Source: Arthrobacter burdickii (lineage in GTDB: Bacteria; Actinomycetota; Actinomycetes; Actinomycetales; Micrococcaceae). Taken from it: a stretch of DNA of 64,000 bases. Below the pieces are notes generated by a model. It was not told where the DNA came from. It was given only the letters and a program-made list of their open reading frames with translations, and ran no database searches. The DNA lies in the NCBI RefSeq assembly GCF_030433645.1, contig NZ_JAROCG010000001.1:2356001-2420000 (forward strand). The letters run 5' to 3'. The translations under genes were made by a program, and so were the position numbers. The stretch's first letter is position 1, and every line of letters begins with the position of its first letter. This document shows, piece by piece, positions 17,408 through 25,605 of this stretch.

Positions 17408-17481
17408 AGCGGACGACGGGATTCGAACCCGCGACATCCACCTTGGCAAGGTGGTGCTCTAGCCAGCTGAGCTACGTCCGC
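17408..17481 (-). tRNA. tRNA-Gly (GCC), copy 2
   Basis: A 74-base cloverleaf: acceptor GCGGACG/CGTCCGC, anticodon loop TTGCCAA with anticodon GCC, T loop TTCGAAT, discriminator T. Same body as the tRNA-Gly at 17731-17804. It is the last of four tRNAs on this strand. CCA is not encoded. Confidence 0.96.
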
Positions 17482-17505
17482 AAAAAAGCGCCCCCGAGGG
17501 GGCGC
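17482..17505 (-). terminator. Terminator-like hairpin directly before the last tRNA-Gly
   Basis: A GC-only stem (GCGCCCC with complement) followed on the minus strand by six T residues that abut the tRNA-Gly 5' end. It could end part of the Gly-Cys-Val transcript, leaving the last tRNA at lower level. Confidence 0.7.
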
Positions 17506-17510
17506 CGTAG

Positions 17511-17582
17511 TGGGCGATACTGGGATCGAACCAGTGACCTCTTCCGTGTCAGGGAAGCGCGCTACCGCTGCGCCAATCGCCC
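17511..17582 (-). tRNA. tRNA-Val (GAC)
   Basis: A 72-base cloverleaf: acceptor GGGCGAT/ATCGCCC, anticodon stem CTTCC/GGAAG with loop CTGACAC (anticodon GAC), T loop TTCGATC, discriminator A. Confidence 0.96.
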
Positions 17583-17608
17583 ATTTTCATGGTGCTCGTA
17601 CCGTAACG

Positions 17609-17679
17609 AGGTGGGGACGGGATTCGAACCCGCGTATACGGCTTTGCAGGCCGCTGCCTCGCCTCTCGGCCACCCCACC
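17609..17679 (-). tRNA. tRNA-Cys (GCA)
   Basis: A 71-base cloverleaf: acceptor GGTGGGG/CCCCACC, anticodon loop CTGCAAA (anticodon GCA), T loop TTCGAAT, discriminator T. Confidence 0.96.
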
Positions 17680-17730
17680 ATGACCGGATGGCTCCGGTCA
17701 CCGGACTGATCCGGCTTACAGTGACTTGCG

Positions 17731-17804
17731 AGCGGACGACGGGATTCGAACCCGCGACATCCACCTTGGCAAGGTGGTGCTCTAGCCAGCTGAGCTACGT
17801 CCGC
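17731..17804 (-). tRNA. tRNA-Gly (GCC), copy 1
   Basis: Same body as the copy at 17408-17481 (acceptor GCGGACG, anticodon GCC). It is the first tRNA of the cluster and lies behind the leader hairpin. Confidence 0.96.
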
Positions 17805-17810
17805 AGAAGA

Positions 17811-17861
17811 AAGAAACGTGCGAAATTCCCGTTCGATGCCGTGCATTTCGCAGTGTTTCTT
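17811..17861. promoter_or_regulatory. AT-rich inverted repeat in the tRNA leader
   Basis: Arms 17811-17826 and 17845-17861 pair as AAGAAAC plus TGCGAAAT with their complements, with a one- or two-base bulge and an 18-base loop. It lies between the likely tRNA promoter and the first tRNA. It could be an RNA processing hairpin. The stretch is much richer in A and T than its surroundings. Confidence 0.55.
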
Positions 17862-17882
17862 CGTTTTCCAACGAGAAAAAAC

Positions 17883-17910
17883 TCTATAGGACGTTTGGAG
17901 GTTCGTCCAA
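17883..17910 (-). promoter_or_regulatory. Promoter of the tRNA cluster
   Basis: On the minus strand a -35 TTGGAC (17905-17910) and a -10 TATAGA (17883-17888) are 16 bp apart. It would start a transcript with a leader of about 70 bases before tRNA-Gly. Confidence 0.6.
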
Positions 17911-17925
17911 TCGGCGTCGGGCCGC

Positions 17926-17981
17926 CGTGTCTGCCCGCGGTGTCCACGGGCGATCTGCCCCGTGTCTGCCCGCAGTGTCCA
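17926..17981. repeat. Two 21-bp direct repeats upstream of the nuclease gene
   Basis: Copies at 17926-17946 and 17961-17981 differ at one base (CCCGCGG versus CCCGCAG in the middle) and are 35 bp apart centre to centre. They lie between the tRNA promoter and the nuclease start, so they may be operator half-sites. Confidence 0.6.
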
Positions 17982-18014
17982 GGGGCTGTCAGAGGCACCT
18001 GAGAGACTGGAATC

Positions 18015-18890
18015 ATGACCGCCCCGCTCCTGGCACACGCCACACCCCACGGCAGGATGTACGCCCGTTCCACCGCGGACCAGCCCTCCGTCCCGTCCAT
18101 CACCACCGTCATCTCGCAGTTGCCCAGCTCCCTCGGCGGCTGGTTCGGCCACATGGCCGCCAGTGCGCTGTCACGGGACCCGCGCCTTCCCGGCGCGCTG
18201 TCCAATCCGGCGGAGCTCAGGACGGCGGTCAAGGAGGCCGCCGCGGCAGCCGAACGCTATCGGGACGACGCCGCCCAGCGGGGCACCCGCGTGCACCACT
18301 ACTGCGAACAGGTAGCCCTGCGGGCGCTCGGCCGGCCCGAGGAGCTCGACGCCGCACGGCTCGTGCTCGAGGAGAACGGCGAGGGGGGATTCGCGCAGCG
18401 GTTCGACGAGTGGTGGGAGCTGTACGACGTCCGTCCCGTCGAACCGGAGCTGACCGTGTGGAACACGGAGCTGGGCTACGCGGGAACGCTGGACCTCGTC
18501 GCCACGATCGGCGGGAGGACGTGCCTCATCGACTACAAGACCAAGAACACCGACCGGGACGGCTTCGTGAAGGCCCTCGACGACAAGGTGGTCATGCAGC
18601 TCGTCGCGGGGATGAAGGCGGAGGAATCGCTCGTGGATCCCCAGAAGGGCGAATGGCGCCCCTGGGCACACGGAGACCAGCCGCTGCTGCTGGGGGTCGC
18701 GGTGGGACAGACCGAGGTGCGGGCCATGCGGGCCAACCCTGCCGTGCTGCGCAATCACTGGCTGCGGTTCTGCGCCCTGCGGCGGGCGTGGGAGGCAGGG
18801 CTGGACGCCGAGGAGGCCGGGCGGGCCCTGCTGCCGATCGGACCCCCGCCCAGCAGGGTCGCCCCGTCCGCGTCCGCGCTGCCCGCCTGA
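18015..18890 (+). CDS. PD-(D/E)XK nuclease-like protein (RecB/Cas4-type domain)
   Basis: A 291-residue protein with a PD-(D/E)XK core: D160 in GTLDL, D173 and K175 in LIDYKTK, and an upstream glutamate in PELTVWNTE that could complete the metal site. This is the layout of RecB-family exonuclease domains. No helicase or recombination partner is adjacent. No signal peptide. The start ATG at 18015 has only GGAA nearby. The proline-rich last 20 residues look disordered. Target DNA is unknown; it may act in repair. I see no CRISPR array, so a Cas4 role is not supported. Confidence 0.75.
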   Translation: MTAPLLAHATPHGRMYARSTADQPSVPSITTVISQLPSSLGGWFGHMAASALSRDPRLPGALSNPAELRTAVKEAAAAAERYRDDAAQRGTRVHHYCEQVALRALGRPEELDAARLVLEENGEGGFAQRFDEWWELYDVRPVEPELTVWNTELGYAGTLDLVATIGGRTCLIDYKTKNTDRDGFVKALDDKVVMQLVAGMKAEESLVDPQKGEWRPWAHGDQPLLLGVAVGQTEVRAMRANPAVLRNHWLRFCALRRAWEAGLDAEEAGRALLPIGPPPSRVAPSASALPA

Positions 18891-18905
18891 CACCGGCCAC
18901 GCTTC

Positions 18906-18953
18906 CGGGCACGGGGTTCGGGCACGGGGTTCGGGCACGGGGTTCGGCACGGG
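18906..18953. repeat. 13-bp tandem repeat downstream of the nuclease gene
   Basis: The unit CGGGCACGGGGTT occurs three times without change at 18906-18944, then decays (CGGCACGGG). Non-coding, between the nuclease and def genes. Confidence 0.9.
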
Positions 18954-19100
18954 CCGTGTTCCCCGAGCCGGTTCCTGCCCGGCGCCGGACGCAGCGGCAC
19001 TAGGATTGATGGGAGCCTCGCGGCAGGAGTTGCGCCGCGGGCACCGACAATCCCCGCGCATTCCGCGCGTTCCGCGACCGAAGCGAGGAACAGAGCACCG

Positions 19101-19715
19101 ATGGCCGTCCTGAGTATCCGAATGATCGGCGACCCGATCCTCCGCACGCCGGCAGCGGAGGTCACCGACTTCGGACCGGAGCTGGCCCGGCTGGTCGAGG
19201 ACATGACCGAGACGATGATCGATGTCCAGGGAGCGGGCCTCGCCGCTCCCCAGGTCGGCATCGGGCTGCAGGTGTTCACCTACCGCGTCGACGGCGTGCA
19301 GGGCCACGTGGTGAACCCGGTGCTCGAGGTCGGCGGGGAGTCCCAGGGGGAGTCCGACGTCGAAGGCTGCCTGTCCGTTCCCGGTCTGGGAAGCTACGTC
19401 GGCAGGACGGACTGGGCGCGTGTCACGGGCAAGGACGTCTCGGGCGGCGACGTCGTGGTCGAGGGGACGGGCATGCTTGCCCGGGCCCTGCAGCACGAGA
19501 CCGACCACCTGCGCGGCACCCTGTACATCGACCGCCTCGAGGGCGAGGACCGCAAGAGCGCCCTGAGGGCCATCCGCAGCGCGGAGTACAACCGCGTCAC
19601 CTCCCGAACCGCCGCGCAGCGCTCCCTGTCCCTCGGCTCGAGCTTCACGCCGGGGCCCGCAGCAGGCGGAACGGCATCCCGCAGCACCGGGACGTTCGGG
19701 CAGGGCGCCCGATGA
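19101..19715 (+). CDS. def: Peptide deformylase
   Basis: A 204-residue Fe/Zn deformylase that removes the formyl group from the N-terminal methionine of new proteins. All three family motifs are present: GAGLAAPQVG, EGCLSVPG (C90) and QHETDH (H132, E133, H136). The C-terminal tail of about 45 residues past the last motif is basic then Gly/Ser-rich, longer than in short deformylases. It overlaps fmt by four bases (ATGA), so adding and removing formyl groups are encoded together. Confidence 0.96.
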   Translation: MAVLSIRMIGDPILRTPAAEVTDFGPELARLVEDMTETMIDVQGAGLAAPQVGIGLQVFTYRVDGVQGHVVNPVLEVGGESQGESDVEGCLSVPGLGSYVGRTDWARVTGKDVSGGDVVVEGTGMLARALQHETDHLRGTLYIDRLEGEDRKSALRAIRSAEYNRVTSRTAAQRSLSLGSSFTPGPAAGGTASRSTGTFGQGAR

Positions 19716-20683
19716 GGATCCTGTTCGCCGGGACCCCCGAGGTCGCCGTGCCATCGCTGCGTGCCCTCGTCGACGCCGGCTTCGACGTCGCCGCCGTGCT
19801 CACCCGCGTCGACGCTCCGGTGGGCCGGAGGAAGGTCCTGACCCCGAGCCCGGTTGCCGTGGCCGCCGAGGACCTGGGACTGGCGGTCCTCAAGGCGAAC
19901 CGCTTCACGCCGGAACTGATCGACCACCTGGGAACCCTCGACCTCGACGCAGCGGCGATCGTCGCCTACGGCGGGATCGTGCCGCCGGCCGGGCTTGCCG
20001 TTCCCGAGCACGGCTGGATCAACCTGCATTTCTCCGTGCTTCCCGCCTGGCGGGGTGCGGCTCCGGTGCAGCACGCCGTGCTCGCCGGCGACGACATCAC
20101 GGGGGCAACCACGTTCCGGCTGGAGGAAGGGCTCGACACGGGGCCCGTCTTCGGAGTCATGACCGAGGCCCTGGAGCCCGGGGCCACGAGTGGCGAGGTC
20201 CTCGAGCGCCTGTCGCACAGCGGCGCCATCCTCCTCGTGCAGACCCTGTCCGGGATCGACGCGGGCCGCGTGACGGCCACCCCGCAGACCGGCGAGCCGA
20301 CCTTCGCACCGAAACTCACGATCGACGACGCGCGCATCGACTGGTTCCAGCCCGCCGTCGCGGTGCGGCGCCGCATCAATGCGGTCACCCCTGAACCCGG
20401 TGCGTGGACCACCCTCGACGGTCAGCGCGTGAAGCTCGGCCCGGTAGCGCCGCTGGCGAGCGGCGTCGGGACGGCGCCCGGCACCGGAACGGCGCCCGAC
20501 ACCGGAGGCGGAGCGTCCCGGCCGGCACCGGGCGCCCTGCAGGTCGTCGGGCGGGAAGTGCGGGTCGGGACGGGTACGGAACCGGTGGCCCTCGGGACCC
20601 TCCAGCCGGCCGGCAAGAAGATGATGGATGCCCTCGACTGGGCACGGGGCGCGGCGACGCGCGGAGAGCTGGTGTTCGAGTGA
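19712..20683 (+). CDS. fmt: Methionyl-tRNA formyltransferase
   Basis: A 323-residue enzyme that formylates Met-tRNA(fMet) from 10-formyl-THF. The catalytic triad can be placed at N104, H106 (INLHFSVLP) and D142 (GLDTGP); the SLLPxxRG-type loop reads VLPAWRG. The C-terminal OB-like tRNA-binding domain carries a Gly/Thr/Pro-rich insertion near residues 250-275 (GTAPGTGTAPDTGG). It is coupled to def upstream and to rsmB downstream (GTGA at 20680-20683). Confidence 0.95.
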   Translation: MRILFAGTPEVAVPSLRALVDAGFDVAAVLTRVDAPVGRRKVLTPSPVAVAAEDLGLAVLKANRFTPELIDHLGTLDLDAAAIVAYGGIVPPAGLAVPEHGWINLHFSVLPAWRGAAPVQHAVLAGDDITGATTFRLEEGLDTGPVFGVMTEALEPGATSGEVLERLSHSGAILLVQTLSGIDAGRVTATPQTGEPTFAPKLTIDDARIDWFQPAVAVRRRINAVTPEPGAWTTLDGQRVKLGPVAPLASGVGTAPGTGTAPDTGGGASRPAPGALQVVGREVRVGTGTEPVALGTLQPAGKKMMDALDWARGAATRGELVFE

Positions 20684-22275
20684 GCGCTACCGGAGGAACG
20701 AACAGGGGATCCGGCGGAACCAACAGGGGATCCGGCGGGTCCGGCAGCTCCGGAGGACCCGGGGGCAGGGGATCCGCCGGCAAGGGCGGGGGACAGGGCG
20801 GCAACCGGCGCCGCAACGAGCAGGGGCGCGAGCGCAACCGGGGCGGCGAGCGGCAGTTCTCGCAGGCCGCCCCGGCGCAGCGGACGCGCCGCGCCGATCC
20901 CGCACGCCTCGTGGCGTTCGAGGTCCTGCGGGCCGTCGCTGCCGAGGACGCCTACGCGAACCTCGTGCTGCCGGCGAGCATCCGCAAGCACAAGCTGGAC
21001 CGCCGGGACGCCGGGTTCGCGACCGAACTGACCTACGGTGCCCTCCGGGGCCAGGGGACCTACGACGCCGTCCTCGCCCGCTGCGTGGACCGGCCGCTCG
21101 ACCAGCTCGATCCTGCGGTGCTGGATGCGTTGCGGATCGGGGTCCACCAGCTGCTCGCCATGCGCGTGCCCGCCCACGCCGCCCTGGACCAGACCGTGGG
21201 GCTGGTGCGCGCCGTCATCGGTGCCGGACCGTCGTCGCTGGTCAATGCCGTGCTCCGCAAGGTCACCGCCCACGATCTCGATGGGTGGATCGGCGAGCTC
21301 GTCGACGGCATGACGGACGCCACCGCCATTGCGGCCCTGACGTACAGCCACCCGGAATGGATCGTCCGCGCACTGCGTCAGGCACTCGTCGCCCACGGGC
21401 GCGAGGTCGCCGAGATCGATGCACTGCTGGCCGCGGACAATGCCGCGCCCGTGGTGCACCTCGTGGCGCTGCCGGGACTCGCCTCGCTGGACGACGCCCT
21501 GGCGGAAGGGGCCGAGCCCGGCCGCCTCGCTCCCGGGTCGGCCTACTACTCCGGCGGTGACGTCAGCCGGCTCCCCGGGGTCTCGACGGGCACCATCCGC
21601 GTGCAGGATTCGGGGTCGCAACTCGTGGCCCGCGCTCTGGCCGCCGTGAACCTCGGGACGGGACGGCGGGAAGGCGCGGAGGAATGGCTCGACCTGTGTG
21701 CCGGGCCCGGCGGCAAGACGGCCCTGCTCTCGGCGATCGGCCAGGACAGCGGCGTCCACCTCACCGCGAACGAGCCCGTCCCGCACCGCGCCCAGCTCGT
21801 CCGGCAGGCGTTGCGGCCGCTGCCCGAGGACTCGTGGACGGTGCGCGTGGGTGACGGGCGCGAGGTCGGGCGGGAGCAGCCGGACCGCTACGACCGCGTC
21901 CTCGTCGACGCCCCCTGCACGGGCCTCGGAGCGCTACGGCGCCGCCCTGAGTCCCGGTGGCGGCGCAAGCCGTCCGACCTCGTGGGGCTGGCGCCCCTGC
22001 AGCGCGAACTCCTCGCGTCCGCCCTCGACGCCGTCGCGCCGGGCGGCGTGGTCGCCTACGTGACGTGCTCCCCGCACCATGCGGAGACGGACGCCGTCGT
22101 CGACGACTGCCTGCGCAAGCGCCCGGGATTCGAACGGCTCGATGCGGGTGCGGCGCTCGACGCCGTGAGCATCGGGGGAGCGCTCGGTGCCGGCCACGGG
22201 ACCAGCGCGCAGCTCTGGCCGCACGTCCACGGTACGGACGCGATGTACCTCGCGCTGCTCCGGAAGACCCCATGA
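20680..22275 (+). CDS. rsmB: 16S rRNA m5C methyltransferase RsmB/NOL1-NOP2/Sun family
   Basis: A 531-residue protein. Residues 1-65 are a Gly/Ser/Asn/Arg-rich low-complexity tail, then a NusB-like domain (about 70-210) and a SAM methyltransferase domain. The SAM motif is [10 protein letters not shown]; the catalytic cysteines are in DAPCTGLG and the TCSPH motif, as in RNA m5C methylases. I choose the GTG at 20680, which overlaps the fmt stop. The N-terminal tail is partly encoded by a tandem 21-bp repeat. E. coli RsmB modifies C967 of 16S rRNA; the target here is inferred. Confidence 0.9.
   Translation: MSATGGTNRGSGGTNRGSGGSGSSGGPGGRGSAGKGGGQGGNRRRNEQGRERNRGGERQFSQAAPAQRTRRADPARLVAFEVLRAVAAEDAYANLVLPASIRKHKLDRRDAGFATELTYGALRGQGTYDAVLARCVDRPLDQLDPAVLDALRIGVHQLLAMRVPAHAALDQTVGLVRAVIGAGPSSLVNAVLRKVTAHDLDGWIGELVDGMTDATAIAALTYSHPEWIVRALRQALVAHGREVAEIDALLAADNAAPVVHLVALPGLASLDDALAEGAEPGRLAPGSAYYSGGDVSRLPGVSTGTIRVQDSGSQLVARALAAVNLGTGRREGAEEWLDLCAGPGGKTALLSAIGQDSGVHLTANEPVPHRAQLVRQALRPLPEDSWTVRVGDGREVGREQPDRYDRVLVDAPCTGLGALRRRPESRWRRKPSDLVGLAPLQRELLASALDAVAPGGVVAYVTCSPHHAETDAVVDDCLRKRPGFERLDAGAALDAVSIGGALGAGHGTSAQLWPHVHGTDAMYLALLRKTP
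20695..20736. repeat. Tandem 21-bp repeat inside rsmB
   Basis: Two adjoining copies, 20695-20715 and 20716-20736, differ at one base and encode GTNRGSG twice. They lie in the low-complexity 5' end of rsmB. Confidence 0.85.
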
Positions 22276-22319
22276 CGACGGACCTCGCTCCCGGCGTACC
22301 CGCAATGAAAGGAACGGCT

Positions 22320-22982
22320 GTGACGCACCTCCGTATCAACCCGAGCATCCTCTCGGCGGACTTCGTCAACCTCGAGGCCGAGCTGCAGCGCATCTCCTCC
22401 GCGGACGCCGTGCACGTGGACGTGATGGACAACCACTTCGTGCCGAACCTGACGCTCGGCCTGCCCGTCGTCCGCCGGATCCAGCAGGTCAGCCCGCTGC
22501 CGCTCGATGTGCACCTCATGATCGAGGACGCCGACCGCTGGGCGCCGCAGTACGCCGAGGCCGGCGCCGCGTCCGTGACGTTCCACGCCGAAGCGGCCAC
22601 GGCGCCGGTGAAGCTGGCCCGGGAGTTGCGGGACGCCGGGGCGAAGGCGGCCATGGCGCTGCGACCGGCGACACCCGTCGAGCCGTACCTCGACATGCTC
22701 GGCGAACTCGACATGCTGCTCGTGATGACGGTGGAGCCGGGCTTCGGCGGGCAGTCCTTCCTGGACCTCACGCTGCCGAAGATCCGCCGGGCCGCTTCGG
22801 CCATCGAGGGTGCGGGGCTCGACCTGGTCATCCAGGTCGACGGCGGCATCACGGAGGAGACCATCCTCCGCGCGGCGGAAGCCGGGGCGACGGTGTTCGT
22901 CGCGGGTTCCTCGGTCTACGGGGCCGACGACGCCGCCTCCGCCATCACAGCCCTGCGCACGGCGGGCTTCCGGGACGCCTGA
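22320..22982 (+). CDS. rpe: Ribulose-phosphate 3-epimerase
   Basis: A 220-residue TIM-barrel enzyme of the pentose phosphate pathway converting ribulose 5-phosphate and xylulose 5-phosphate. Metal and catalytic residues include H32 and D34 (VHVDVMD), H65 (DVHLMI) and the aspartate of QVDGGI; the phosphate loop is VEPGFGGQ. I choose the GTG at 22320 because AAAGGA stands six bases before it and the length then equals the family's. The ATG at 22272, which overlaps the rsmB stop, would add a 16-residue extension. Likely co-transcribed with def-fmt-rsmB. Confidence 0.95.
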   Translation: MTHLRINPSILSADFVNLEAELQRISSADAVHVDVMDNHFVPNLTLGLPVVRRIQQVSPLPLDVHLMIEDADRWAPQYAEAGAASVTFHAEAATAPVKLARELRDAGAKAAMALRPATPVEPYLDMLGELDMLLVMTVEPGFGGQSFLDLTLPKIRRAASAIEGAGLDLVIQVDGGITEETILRAAEAGATVFVAGSSVYGADDAASAITALRTAGFRDA

Positions 22983-23013
22983 GCGGGAACCACCTGAGTC
23001 GCCACCGGATCGG

Positions 23014-23676
23014 TCAGGGCTCGGTCGGCGGGTCGGTCACCGTGATCCTGATCGACAGCGCCGAGCGGGCCGCCTCCTTGAGGACCGCGAAGCGGGGATC
23101 GGGCACCGTGAGGAAGGGGACCTGCGGGAGTCCGGCGTAGGGTGCGAGCACCGGCTCGCCGAGCGTGCTGGTCGCGAGCGCCCTGTCGCCGCCGAGCTGG
23201 AGGCATGACGGCGGTTCCGCTGCGTAGAGCGCCGCGGCTCGGGCGGCCGTCTCCTCCACGAGGGCATCGGCCTGGTTGGCCCGTCGGCGGGCGAAGCGCT
23301 GCTGGGACCAGCCGCCGGCGGCCGTCCTGCCCTGGACGTACCGCGTCCCCGTCTTCGAGGACAGGACCGCGCCCGCCTGGGCGACCCCGACGGAGTAGCC
23401 GCCGCGCCGGACCAGCAGGAGACCCACGACGGCCGAAACGTCGACTCCGGACACCAGGGCCCGCAGGAGATTCTCCCCGCCGGCTCCGGCGGGTGCCGGC
23501 GCTCCCGGCAGGGGTGGGCTCAGGACCGCGGTGCAGCCGTTGGCGCCCGTAACCCTCACGGAGCCGTCGCGTTTTTCCGCCTCGGGGTGCAGGGAGTAGG
23601 AGCCGTTGCGCTCCCCGAACCGGGCGAGCCAGCCGTCGAGGCGCTGCACCTCGACGAGGACGGACCTGGCGGGCAT
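23014..23676 (-). CDS. acVLRF1 family peptidyl-tRNA hydrolase (actinobacterial Vms1-like release factor)
   Basis: A 220-residue member of the VLRF1 group within the eRF1 superfamily. The key region is [17 protein letters not shown] then [10 protein letters not shown] at residues 106-132; GWSQ (122-125) gives the GxxQ motif used for peptidyl-tRNA hydrolysis in Vms1-type proteins. Eukaryotic Vms1 frees nascent chains from tRNA on stalled 60S subunits; a matching ribosome-rescue role in actinobacteria is inferred. The ATG at 23676 follows AAAGGA with proper spacing. It stands alone on the minus strand, convergent with rpe and divergent from rarA. Confidence 0.85.
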   Translation of the reverse strand: MPARSVLVEVQRLDGWLARFGERNGSYSLHPEAEKRDGSVRVTGANGCTAVLSPPLPGAPAPAGAGGENLLRALVSGVDVSAVVGLLLVRRGGYSVGVAQAGAVLSSKTGTRYVQGRTAAGGWSQQRFARRRANQADALVEETAARAAALYAAEPPSCLQLGGDRALATSTLGEPVLAPYAGLPQVPFLTVPDPRFAVLKEAARSALSIRITVTDPPTEP

Positions 23677-23747
23677 GGGCTTCCTTTCCGCTCGCGACGG
23701 CAACCACACGGGGCCACCGCGGTGGCGGCCGGGTCAGTGCCCCACAG

Positions 23748-23753
23748 TAACGT
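23748..23753 (+). promoter_or_regulatory. Candidate -10 box (TAACGT) for leaderless rarA
   Basis: TAACGT fits TANNNT and ends seven bases before the GTG at 23761; no Shine-Dalgarno sequence intervenes. Confidence 0.4.
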
Positions 23754-23760
23754 TGGCGCT

Positions 23761-25239
23761 GTGAATGATCTATTCAGTGCCGCGGCGGAGGACGACGAGT
23801 CGGATGACTCACCTGCCGGTGGCGTCCGTGCGCCCGGCGTCGTGCGGCCCCGCAGCCCCCTCGCCGTGCGCATGCGGCCGCGCACCCTGGACGAGGTCGT
23901 GGGGCAGCAGCATCTGCTCGGCCGCGGATCACCGCTCCGCACGCTCGCCGGCGAGCATGACCCCGGGGCCCACGCGGCGCCGTCGTCCGTGATCCTCTGG
24001 GGCCCGCCCGGTACCGGCAAGACGACCCTCGCCCACGTGATCGCGCGCGGCCAGGGCCGGAAGTTCGTCGAGCTGTCCGCCATCACCGCCGGGGTCAAGG
24101 ACGTCCGGCGCGTCATGGACGACGCCCTGACCTCCCGGGACCTGTACCGGCAGACCACCGTGCTGTTCCTCGACGAGATCCATCGCTTCAACAAGGCCCA
24201 GCAGGATGCCCTGCTGCCCGGCGTGGAGAACGGGTGGGTGGTGCTGATCGCCGCCACCACGGAGAATCCCTCGTTCTCCGTGGTGTCACCGCTGCTGTCC
24301 CGCTCGCTCCTGCAGACACTCCGGCCGCTGGACGAATCGGACATCCGAGGCCTGCTGCAGCGCGCCGTCGATGACGAGCGCGGCCTGGCGGGCACCGTGG
24401 AACTCTCGGAGGAGGCCCTCGAGCACCTCGTCCGCCTGGCGGCCGGTGACGCGCGACGCGGCCTGACGGCGCTGGAAGCGGCGGCCGGCGTCGCACACTC
24501 CGAACGGGAACCGCAGCCTGGCGCCCACCGGGGCGGCGAGGACTGGATGGACGGCGAGGACGACGGCGGCGAGGGCGACGACGCAGGCGAGGACGCGGCG
24601 CCTGTCCTGGTCACGCTGGACCACGCGGAGAAGGCCGTCGACGTCGCCGCCCTGCGCTACGACCGCGCGGGCGACCAGCACTACGACGTAGCGAGTGCCT
24701 TCATCAAGTCCCTCCGCGGGTCGGACGTCGACGCCGCGCTGCACTACGTCGCACGGATGCTCGAGGCGGGGGAGGACCCCCGGTTCATCGCCCGGCGACT
24801 GATGATCTCCGCGTCCGAGGACGTGGGGATGGCCGATCCGACCGCCCTCCAGACCGCGGTCGCGGCCGCCCAGGCGGTGCAGCTCGTCGGCATGCCCGAG
24901 GCACGGATCATCCTCGCGGAGGCAGTGGTGCACATCGCGACCGCCCCGAAGTCGAATGCGGCGTACAACGGCATCAACGCGGCCATCGCGGACGTGAGGG
25001 CGGGCCGGGGCCAGGGGATCCCCGCCCACCTGAGGGACGCGCACTACCCGGGGGCGTCGCAGCTCGGGCACGGGAAGGGCTACGTGTACTCGCACGACGA
25101 GCCGCACGGCATCGCGCTGCAGCAGTACGCACCGGATGACCTCGTGGGGCGCAACTACTACGAGCCGACGGACCGGGGCGTCGAGCGGGACATCGCCTCG
25201 CGCCTGGCGAAGCTCCGGCGGATCATCCGCGGGAAGTAG
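23761..25239 (+). CDS. rarA: Replication-associated recombination protein A (MgsA/WRNIP1-type AAA+ ATPase)
   Basis: A 492-residue clamp-loader-like AAA+ ATPase acting at stalled forks. Walker [10 protein letters not shown] is at residues 81-89, Walker B FLDEIHRF has D138/E139, sensor 1 is AATTENPSF and the arginine finger region is LLSRSLL. The C-terminal tetramerisation domain ([24 protein letters not shown]) is complete. A strongly acidic insertion of about 30 residues (near 258-290, runs of E, D and G) splits the lid from the C-terminal domain. The GTG start has no ribosome binding site and may be leaderless. Confidence 0.94.
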   Translation: MNDLFSAAAEDDESDDSPAGGVRAPGVVRPRSPLAVRMRPRTLDEVVGQQHLLGRGSPLRTLAGEHDPGAHAAPSSVILWGPPGTGKTTLAHVIARGQGRKFVELSAITAGVKDVRRVMDDALTSRDLYRQTTVLFLDEIHRFNKAQQDALLPGVENGWVVLIAATTENPSFSVVSPLLSRSLLQTLRPLDESDIRGLLQRAVDDERGLAGTVELSEEALEHLVRLAAGDARRGLTALEAAAGVAHSEREPQPGAHRGGEDWMDGEDDGGEGDDAGEDAAPVLVTLDHAEKAVDVAALRYDRAGDQHYDVASAFIKSLRGSDVDAALHYVARMLEAGEDPRFIARRLMISASEDVGMADPTALQTAVAAAQAVQLVGMPEARIILAEAVVHIATAPKSNAAYNGINAAIADVRAGRGQGIPAHLRDAHYPGASQLGHGKGYVYSHDEPHGIALQQYAPDDLVGRNYYEPTDRGVERDIASRLAKLRRIIRGK

Positions 25240-25605
25240 CGCCGGGAACAGGCCCGACACTGCCTGGTACATCCCGACACTGCCCGGCGAGGCGGTGCCA
25301 GGCGGTGCCAGGTGGTGCGGGTGCACGGGCGCGCGGTTCGGTGGCCTACGATTCGGTGGCCCGGCGGGCCGGCTGCTAGCATTGAAGGCTGACTGGCAAG
25401 TCGTCGTGTACCAGCCTTCCTCCCCGTGCCGTTCCGCAGGTTTCCTGCTGCCCGGCGCGGAGTGGTGGCCAGGGTCGCAGCGAACTGTAGTACCGGGAAG
25501 CGGCCAATCCCGGCTCTCCGCAAGTGGAGGCCAGCGACACCAGAAGTGCGGACGCCCCCGTGGCGCAAGTCCGTTCCTTCGCCGCAAAAACATCGAAAGG
25601 TAAAC
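25240..25605 (+). other. Long leader and promoter region of rpsD
   Basis: A gene-free 366-bp stretch. The first part is rich in short direct repeats: CCCGACACTGCC twice (from about 25253), GGCGGTGCCA twice then GGTGGTGC (25291-25318), and TTCGGTGGCC twice (25337-25361). TAGCAT at 25377-25382 is a likely -10, giving a leader of about 215 bases. S4 often represses its own mRNA through leader structure, so an autoregulatory RNA may lie here; I could not fold it. Confidence 0.45.

Noticed and set aside
17805-18014. Integrated element or prophage at the tRNA-Gly locus
   Set aside because: No integrase, no phage gene and no second copy of a tRNA 3' end as an attachment site next to the nuclease gene; the two tRNA-Gly copies are complete genes.
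18906-18953. Possible CRISPR-like repeats
   Set aside because: The units are only 13 bp with no spacers, and no cas genes lie nearby.
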